Source: Limnomonas spitsbergensis (lineage: Eukaryota > Chlorophyta > Chlorophyceae > Chlamydomonadales). Taken from it: a DNA stretch of 64,000 nucleotides. Where the stretch lies: assembly GCA_037349105.1 (NCBI GenBank), contig JAYJMM010000120.1:2625001-2689000 (forward strand). The letters are read 5' to 3'. The notes beneath the pieces are model-generated. The model was not told where the DNA came from, ran no database searches, and saw nothing but the letters and a program-made list of their open reading frames with translations. Shown piece by piece: positions 38,101 to 47,100 of the stretch (positions are counted from its first letter, which is position 1; each line of letters begins with the position of its first letter). The position numbers and the translations under genes are program-made.

Positions 38101-41100
38101 AACTGTTTGCCCCCAGGCCACACTTGTCCCTGTAGCCGCAACTGTTTGCCCCCAGGCCACACTTGTCCCTGTAGCCGCAACTGTTTGCCCCCAGGCCACA
38201 CTTGTCCCTGTAGCCGCAACTGTTTGCCCCCAGGCCACACTTGTCCCTGTAGCCGCAACTGTTTGCCCCCAGGCCACACTTGTCCCTGTAGCCGCAACTG
38301 TTTGCCCCCAGGCCACATTTGTCCCTGTAGCCGCAACTGTTTGCCCCCAGGCCACATTTGTCCCTGTAGCCACAACTGTTTGCCCCCAGGCCACACTTGT
38401 CCCTGTAGCCGCAACTGTTTGCCCCCAGGCCACATTTGTCCCTGTAGCCACAACTGTTTGCCCCCAGGCCACACTTGTCCCTGTAGCCACAACTGTTTGC
38501 CCCCAGGCCACACTTGTCCCTGTAGCCGCAACTGTTTGCCCCCAGGCCACACTTGTCCCTGTAGCCGCAACTGTTTGCCCCCCGGCCACACTTGTCCCTG
38601 TAGCCACAACTGTTTGCCCCCAGGCCACACTTGTCCCTGTAGCCGCAACTGTTTGCCCCCAGGCCACACTTGTCCCTGTAGCCACAACTGTTTGCCCCCA
38701 GGCCACACTTGTCCCTGTAGCCACAACTGTTTGCCCCCAGGCCACACTTGTCCCTGTAGCCGCAACTGTTTGTCCCCAGGCCACACTTGTCCCTGTAGCC
38801 GCAACTGTTTGCCCCCAGGCCACACTTGTCCCTGTAGCCACAACTGTTTGCCCCCAGGCCACACTTGTCCCTGTAGCCGCAACTGTTTGCCCCCAGGCCA
38901 CACTTGTCCCTGTAGCCACAACTGTTTGCCCCCAGGCCACACTTGTCCCTGTAGCCGCAACTGTTTGCCCCCAGGCCACACTTGTCCCTGTAGCCACAAC
39001 TGTTTGCCCCCAGGCCACACTTGTCCCTGTAGCCGCAACTGTTCGCCCTCAGGCCACACTTGTCCCTGTAGCCACAACTGTTCGCCCCCAGGCCACATTT
39101 GTCCCTGTAGCCACAACTGTTTGCCCCCAGGCCACACTTGTCCCTGTAGCCACAACTGTTTGCCCCCAGGCCACACTTGTCCCTGTAGCCACAACTGTTT
39201 GCCCCCAGGCCACATTTGTCCCTGTAGCCGCAACTGTTTGCCCCCAGGCCACACTTGTCCCTGTAGCCGCAACTGTTTGCCCCCAGGCCACACTTGTCCC
39301 TGTAGCCACAACTGTTTGCCCCCAGGCCACACTTGTCCCTGTAGCCGCAACTGTTTGCCCCCAGGCCACACTTGTCCCTGTAGCCGCAACTGTTTGCCCC
39401 CAGGCCACACTTGTCCCTGTAGCCACAACTGTTTGCCCCCAGGCCACACTTGTCCCTGTAGCCACAACTGTTTGCCCCCAGGCCACAATTGTCCCTGTAG
39501 CCGCAACTGTTTGCCCCCAGGCCCCACTTGTCCCTGTAGCCGCAACTGTTTGCCCCCAGGCCACATTTGTCCCTGTAGCCACAACTGTTTGCCCCCAGGC
39601 CACATTTGTCCCTGTAGCCGCAACTGTTTGCCCCCAGGCCACACTTGTCCCTGTAGCCGCAACTGTTTGCCCCCAGGCCACACTTGTCCCTGTAGCCGCA
39701 ACTGTTTGCCCCCAGGCCACACTTGTCCCTGTAGCCGCAACTGTTTGCCCCCAGGCCACATTTGTCCCTGTAGCCACAACTGTTTGCCCCCAGGCCACAC
39801 TTGTCCCTGTAGCCGCAACTGTTTGCCCCCAGGCCACATTTGTCCCTGTAGCCACAACTGTTTGCCCCCAGGCCACACTTGTCCCTGTAGCCACAACTGT
39901 TTGCCCCCAGGCCACACTTGTCCCTGTAGCCGCAACTGTTTGCCCCCAGGCCACACTTGTCCCTGTAGCCGCAACTGTTTGCCCCCCGGCCACACTTGTC
40001 CCTGTAGCCACAACTGTTTGCCCCCAGGCCACACTTGTCCCTGTAGCCGCAACTGTTTGCCCCCAGGCCACACTTGTCCCTGTAGCCACAACTGTTTGCC
40101 CCCAGGCCACACTTGTCCCTGTAGCCACAACTGTTTGCCCCCAGGCCACACTTGTCCCTGTAGCCGCAACTGTTTGTCCCCAGGCCACACTTGTCCCTGT
40201 AGCCGCAACTGTTTGCCCCCAGGCCACACTTGTCCCTGTAGCCACAACTGTTTGCCCCCAGGCCACACTTGTCCCTGTAGCCGCAACTGTTTGCCCCCAG
40301 GCCACACTTGTCCCTGTAGCCACAACTGTTTGCCCCCAGGCCACACTTGTCCCTGTAGCCGCAACTGTTTGCCCCCAGGCCACACTTGTCCCTGTAGCCA
40401 CAACTGTTTGCCCCCAGGCCACACTTGTCCCTGTAGCCGCAACTGTTCGCCCTCAGGCCACACTTGTCCCTGTAGCCACAACTGTTCGCCCCCAGGCCAC
40501 ATTTGTCCCTGTAGCCACAACTGTTTGCCCCCAGGCCACACTTGTCCCTGTAGCCACAACTGTTTGCCCCCAGGCCACACTTGTCCCTGTAGCCACAACT
40601 GTTTGCCCCCAGGCCACATTTGTCCCTGTAGCCGCAACTGTTTGCCCCCAGGCCACACTTGTCCCTGTAGCCGCAACTGTTTGCCCCCAGGCCACACTTG
40701 TCCCTGTAGCCACAACTGTTTGCCCCCAGGCCACACTTGTCCCTGTAGCCGCAACTGTTTGCCCCCAGGCCACACTTGTCCCTGTAGCCGCAACTGTTTG
40801 CCCCCAGGCCACACTTGTCCCTGTAGCCACAACTATTTGCCCCCAGGCCACACTTGTCCCTGTAGCCACAACTGTTTGCCCTCAGGCCACACTTGTCCCT
40901 GTAGCCACAACTGTTTGCCCCCAGGCCACACTTGTCCCTGTAGCCACAACTGTTTGCCCCCAGGCCACATTTGTCCCTGTAGCCGCAACTGTTTGCCCTC
41001 AGGCCACACTTGTCCCTGTAGCCACAACTGTTTGCCCCCAGGCCACACTTGTCCCTGTAGCCGCAACTGTTTGCCCCCAGGCCACACTTGTCCCTGTAGC

Positions 41101-44100
41101 CACAACTGTTTGCCCCCAGGCCACACTTGTCCCTGTAGCCACAACTGTTTGCCCCCAGGCCACACTTGTCCCTGTAGCCGCAACTGTTTGTCCCCAGGCC
41201 ACACTTGTCCCTGTAGCCGCAACTGTTTGCCCCCAGGCCACACTTGTCCCTGTAGCCACAACTGTTTGCCCCCAGGCCACACTTGTCCCTGTAGCCGCAA
41301 CTGTTTGCCCCCAGGCCACACTTGTCCCTGTAGCCACAACTGTTTGCCCCCAGGCCACACTTGTCCCTGTAGCCGCAACTGTTTGCCCCCAGGCCACACT
41401 TGTCCCTGTAGCCACAACTGTTTGCCCCCAGGCCACACTTGTCCCTGTAGCCGCAACTGTTCGCCCTCAGGCCACACTTGTCCCTGTAGCCACAACTGTT
41501 CGCCCCCAGGCCACACTTGTCCCTGTAGCCGCAACTGTTTGCCCCCAGGCCACACTTGTCCCTGTAGCCACAACTGTTTGCCCCCAGGCCACACTTGTCC
41601 CTGTAGCCACAACTGTTTGCCCCCAGGCCACACTTGTCCCTGTAGCCGCAACTGTTTGCCCCCAGGCCACACTTGTCCCTGTAGCCGCAACTGTTTGCCC
41701 CCAGGCCAAACTTGTCCCTGTAGCCACAACTGTTTGCCCCCAGGCCACACTTGTCCCTGTAGCCGCAACTGTTTGCCCCCAGGCCACACTTGTCCCTGTA
41801 GCCGCAACTGTTTGCCCCCAGGCCACACTTGTCCCTGTAGCCACAACTGTTTGCCCCCAGGCCACACTTGTCCCTGTAGCCACAACTGTTTGCCCCCAGG
41901 CCACAATTGTCCCTGTAGCCGCAACTGTTTGCCCCCAGGCCACACTTGTCCCTGTAGCCGCAACTGTTTGCCCCCAGGCCACATTTGTCCCTGTAGCCAC
42001 AACTGTTTGCCCCCAGGCCACATTTGTCCCTGTAGCCGCAACTGTTTGCCCCCAGGCCACACTTGTCCCTGTAGCCGCAACTGTTTGCCCCCAGGCCACA
42101 CTTGTCCCTGTAGCCGCAACTGTTTGCCCCCAGGCCACACTTGTCCCTGTAGCCGCAACTGTTTGCCCCCAGGCCACATTTGTCCCTGTAGCCACAACTG
42201 TTTGCCCCCAGGCCACACTTGTCCCTGTAGCCGCAACTGTTTGCCCCCAGGCCACATTTGTCCCTGTAGCCACAACTGTTTGCCCCCAGGCCACACTTGT
42301 CCCTGTAGCCACAACTGTTTGCCCCCAGGCCACACTTGTCCCTGTAGCCGCAACTGTTTGCCCCCAGGCCACACTTGTCCCTGTAGCCGCAACTGTTTGC
42401 CCCCCGGCCACACTTGTCCCTGTAGCCACAACTGTTTGCCCCCAGGCCACACTTGTCCCTGTAGCCGCAACTGTTTGCCCCCAGGCCACACTTGTCCCTG
42501 TAGCCACAACTGTTTGCCCCCAGGCCACACTTGTCCCTGTAGCCACAACTGTTTGCCCCCAGGCCACACTTGTCCCTGTAGCCGCAACTGTTTGTCCCCA
42601 GGCCACACTTGTCCCTGTAGCCGCAACTGTTTGCCCCCAGGCCACACTTGTCCCTGTAGCCACAACTGTTTGCCCCCAGGCCACACTTGTCCCTGTAGCC
42701 GCAACTGTTTGCCCCCAGGCCACACTTGTCCCTGTAGCCACAACTGTTTGCCCCCAGGCCACACTTGTCCCTGTAGCCGCAACTGTTTGCCCCCAGGCCA
42801 CACTTGTCCCTGTAGCCACAACTGTTTGCCCCCAGGCCACACTTGTCCCTGTAGCCGCAACTGTTCGCCCTCAGGCCACACTTGTCCCTGTAGCCACAAC
42901 TGTTCGCCCCCAGGCCACATTTGTCCCTGTAGCCACAACTGTTTGCCCCCAGGCCACACTTGTCCCTGTAGCCACAACTGTTTGCCCCCAGGCCACACTT
43001 GTCCCTGTAGCCACAACTGTTTGCCCCCAGGCCACATTTGTCCCTGTAGCCGCAACTGTTTGCCCCCAGGCCACACTTGTCCCTGTAGCCGCAACTGTTT
43101 GCCCCCAGGCCACACTTGTCCCTGTAGCCACAACTGTTTGCCCCCAGGCCACACTTGTCCCTGTAGCCGCAACTGTTTGCCCCCAGGCCACACTTGTCCC
43201 TGTAGCCGCAACTGTTTGCCCCCAGGCCACACTTGTCCCTGTAGCCACAACTATTTGCCCCCAGGCCACACTTGTCCCTGTAGCCACAACTATTTGCCCT
43301 CAGGCCACACTTGTCCCTGTAGCCACAACTGTTTGCCCCCAGGCCACACTTGTCCCTGTAGCCACAACTGTTTGCCCCCAGGCCACATTTGTCCCTGTAG
43401 CCGCAACTGTTTGCCCTCAGGCCACACTTGTCCCTGTAGCCACAACTGTTTGCCCCCAGGCCACACTTGTCCCTGTAGCCGCAACTGTTTGCCCCCAGGC
43501 CACACTTGTCCCTGTAGCCACAACTGTTTGCCCCCAGGCCACACTTGTCCCTGTAGCCGCAACTGTTTGCCCCCAGGCCACACTTGTCCCTGTAGCCACA
43601 ACTGTTTGCCCCCAGGCCACACTTGTCCCTGTAGCCACAACTGTTTGCCCCCAGGCCACAATTGTCCCTGTAGCCGCAACTGTTTGCCCCCAGGCCACAC
43701 TTGTCCCTGTAGCCGCAACTGTTTGCCCCCAGGCCACATTTGTCCCTGTAGCCACAACTGTTTGCCCCCAGGCCACATTTGTCCCTGTAGCCGCAACTGT
43801 TTGCCCCCAGGCCACACTTGTCCCTGTAGCCGCAACTGTTTGCCACCAGGCCACACTTGTCCCTGTAGCCACAACTGTTTGCCCTCAGGCCACATTTGTC
43901 CCTGTAGCCGCAACTGTTTGCCCCCAGGCCACACTTGTCCCTGTAGCCGCAACTGTTTGCTCTATTACAGACCAAGCCGCAATAAGAACGCTTCTGGGCA
44001 GCCACCACCGGGCCGATGAGGACCAAATCTTAATCTGCCTATGGCAAATGCTTCAAGCAGAGCCTGTTGCATTCGGTTCCCTCAGCGGTAGGCCATGATG

Positions 44101-47100
44101 GCGTGTGATGTACCTGGACTACATCTGAAGCACCCTGAGAAACAGAGATGGTCACACTTGTCCCTGTGACCACCTACTTGACAGTCCCGTCATACAGTCG
44201 TGGTGGAAACCCGCTTGATCTAGCGGTAATGTAGCTGAGGCACCCAGCAGACAACAAAGGTGACAACCAACCTGGAAGTCTCGTCATACAGTCGTGTTGG
44301 ACACCCGCTTGACCTAGCGGAAATGTAGCTGAGGCACCCGCTTGGAAACCCGCATGATTTAGCGGTTATGTAGCAGAGGCATCCTGCAGATAACAATGGT
44401 GGCAACCCACCTGGAAGTCCCGCCATGGTCTCGGTTGAAACCCGCGTAAACAGGTAGTGCTCCAGCTGCAACAGGAACAACAGAATCACAGTTAGAGCCT
44501 GCCAGTCCAATGTTCAAATGGCAGAGCCACCGATCAGATGCTCAGTTGGAACAGCCAACCGGCTATAAACGATCAGAAGGAAAAGCCAAGAGATCAGATG
44601 TTCAGAAGGAAAAGCCAGCCGATCAGATGTTCAGAGGGAAAAGACAACTGATCAGATGTTCAGAAGGAAAGCCAACTGATCAGATGTTCAGAAGGAAAAG
44701 CCAAGCGATCAGATGTTCAGAAGGAAAAGCCAGCCGATCAGATGTTCAGAAGGAAAAGCCAACTGATCAGATGTTCAGAAGGAAAGCCAAGCGATCAGAT
44801 GTTCAGAAGAAAAAGCCAGCCGATCAGATGTTCAGAAGGAAAAGCCAAGCGATCAGATGTTCAGAAGGAAAAGCCAACCCAGCAGATGTTCAGAAGGAAA
44901 AGCCAACTGATCAGATGTTCAGAAGGAAAGCCAAGCGATCAGATGTTCAGAAGAAAAAGCCAGCCGATCAGATGTTCAGAAGGAAAAGCCAAGCGATCAG
45001 ATGTTCAGAAGGAAAAGCCAACCCAGCAGATGTTCAGAAGGCACTCCTTTAAATCCAAAGGGATAGCATGAAGTAAGGAGCTCAGGTGGCGATCTTTCCA
45101 TCCACATGACATCATAGGGCACATCAAACGCAGGGGGTGACTGATAGGCAAATTTTTAAATTCGTAACAATGGGATCGCCGTTCCTCGCAGCCGACCTGC
45201 CCGCCGAATTACCCTCAGTATAGGCTTAAAGGTTAAGGGTGAGGGTCAAAAGCTAAGGATTATACCCACCCACCCACCTTGTGCATATTTCCCTTATTTC
45301 CGCTCATGATGCCTTAAGGTTTAGGCTTAGGCTTAAGGGTTAAGGGTAGCGGTTTAGGGCAAAGGGTGTATAACCACCCGTCCACCCACCGTCTGCATCT
45401 TTGCCTCATTTTCCCCTATCATGCCTCAAGGCTTCGGGTAAGGGTTCAAAGCTCAGGGATTGCACCCACCCATCTTCTGCATCTTTGCCTTATTTTCCTG
45501 CATCATACGTTTCGGTTTCAGGGTTAGGCTTAAGGGTTGAGGCCTTGAGGGCTCAGGGTTTATATCCACCCACCTTCTGCATCTTTGCCTTCTTCTCCCG
45601 CATCATGCGCTGCAGGCCCTCTCCCGCATTAAACATGTACCGACCGCCCTTGTCAAAGATCAGCATCACTGACGGGCTGTTATGGTCCACGTCCATGCCG
45701 AGGACCTGGGGGCCGCACAGGCGGGGGGTGCAGGGGTAAAAATTTATTGGCAGGAGGCGGGAGGGCGGGGTTAACATGTCAGGCGTTGCTGCCCAGGCCA
45801 TGTGTAAGAAAGACAGGGTGGGGGGGGGCGGGATAGCCATTTCAGGCATTGCCATGCTTCAGATCAGAGCCTGTGTTCACTAGAGTAAGCGACAGACCAC
45901 CTTGGGATGGGTGCCGGGCCGATGCCGCAGAGCCCATGTGTAAAGATCCTAATAACCTAAAAGGACGTGAACTACATCTGGATCCTTTGGCATAACCGGT
46001 AAGAACGCTTCAATGGTTTCAGAGGATTGTCACACCATGGTAACCAAACTTCAAGAGCTACGGCCGGTGGCCCAGGCAGCAGGCAGCTGGAAGCTTGCTG
46101 AACTAGGCGCCTCACGCCTGTAGGCCATGATGTGGCTGAACTGTAGCTGAGGCACCCAAAACAACAGGGCAATTCGCAGACCCTCTTTGACATCTCTAGT
46201 GGGGCGATGCGGGTTAGAAAGCCGCATCGCCTTCCACATAGAAATAGTGACGTACATACCAATGCTGTGAATTCAAAAAGAATGGAGCGAGTGGTAGATT
46301 TGTTAGGCAAATACAAAGGTTGGTCCCCTTCCCTGAATTGCATGCACAGTCGCAAACATGCGTCAACTAGAGTTTTTTGCATCAACTGGCCGTTCATGTT
46401 CTTGACAGGTGCCGGTGCACATGTTGCGATGTGTGGTTGGTTGCTGGGGGCAGTATTGCGAACCGACATGGCTTCAGGGGTGCATGCATGACGACTGCTT
46501 CTTGCATGACTGGCAGCCTCTGCTTCATGGAGAATGCATGCCGTTTAAGTAGCTGCATTTAAGTAGCTGCATTTAAGTAGCTGCATTTCAATAGCTGCAT
46601 TTCAGTAGCTGCATTTCAGTAGCTGCATTTCAGTAGCTGCATTTCAGTAGCTGCATTTCAATAGCTGCATTTCAATAGCTGCATTTCAGTAGCTGCATTT
46701 CAGTAGCTGCATTTCAGTAGCTGCATTTCAGTAGCTGCATTTAAATAGCTGCATTTCAGTAGCTGCATTTCAGTAGCTGCATTTAAGTAGCTGCATTTAA
46801 GTAGCTGCATGAGCTATGCCCTGGCACCCGAGATCTCATTACAACAACCAGGCTCGCCAGATGCATGGCGGACTGTCTGCCTGACAGGAGGTAGAGAAGA
46901 GCCTGAAGGGTACATAGCCGCTGCGGCCCTCCCCTTCCCCACTGGCAGCGCGGATTCCTTTCTTGCACCATGCCTTTTGTGTGAGAGGGATCTCTGAGTT
47001 ACGGTGCCCATACCCCAGGGTTTCTTTATTTGTGGCTCGTTTGCATTCCAGCTACATTTCAGGTACACCTTGCCAGAGGCCCCATGCCCGGCCAGCCATG

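Larger units (their letters stand above)
19040..43960. repeat. 24.9-kb array of a 39-bp minisatellite, about 639 copies
   Basis: The unit, in plus sense, has the blocks GGCCACACTTGTCCCTGTAG, CCGCAACTGTTTG and CCCCCA (39 bp). The array fills about 95% of tRNase Z intron 3 and about 63% of the gene. Variants recur at a few sites: CGCAAC/CACAAC, CACTTG/CATTTG, CCCCCAGG/CCCTCAGG and CAGGCC/CATGCC. Single-base deletions occur near 28513, 29220, 32378 and 35497. The unit length is 13 codons and only one plus-strand frame holds a stop (TAG), so five frames stay open for kilobases. This explains the long 13-residue-periodic frames (for example LPPGHTCPCSRNC), and no protein is implied. The left edge is at CTTGCCCCCAGG (about 19040) and the right edge at CTGTTTGC (43960). 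Confidence 0.98.

Noticed and set aside
19040..43960. CRISPR array
   Set aside because: Units are contiguous 39-bp tandem copies with no unique spacers, and the genome is eukaryotic.
19040..44098. Open reading frames of up to 3,894 codons across the array on both strands (13-residue periodic proteins)
   Set aside because: The 39-bp unit is 13 codons long and five of six frames lack stops, so open frames are automatic. Frames switch at one-base deletions, and splicing of tRNase Z places the whole region in an intron.
44510..45071. 180-codon and 109-codon plus-strand proteins (KPTDQMFRRKSQ repeats)
   Set aside because: They are translations of a 29-bp minisatellite in all three frames within tRNase Z intron 2.
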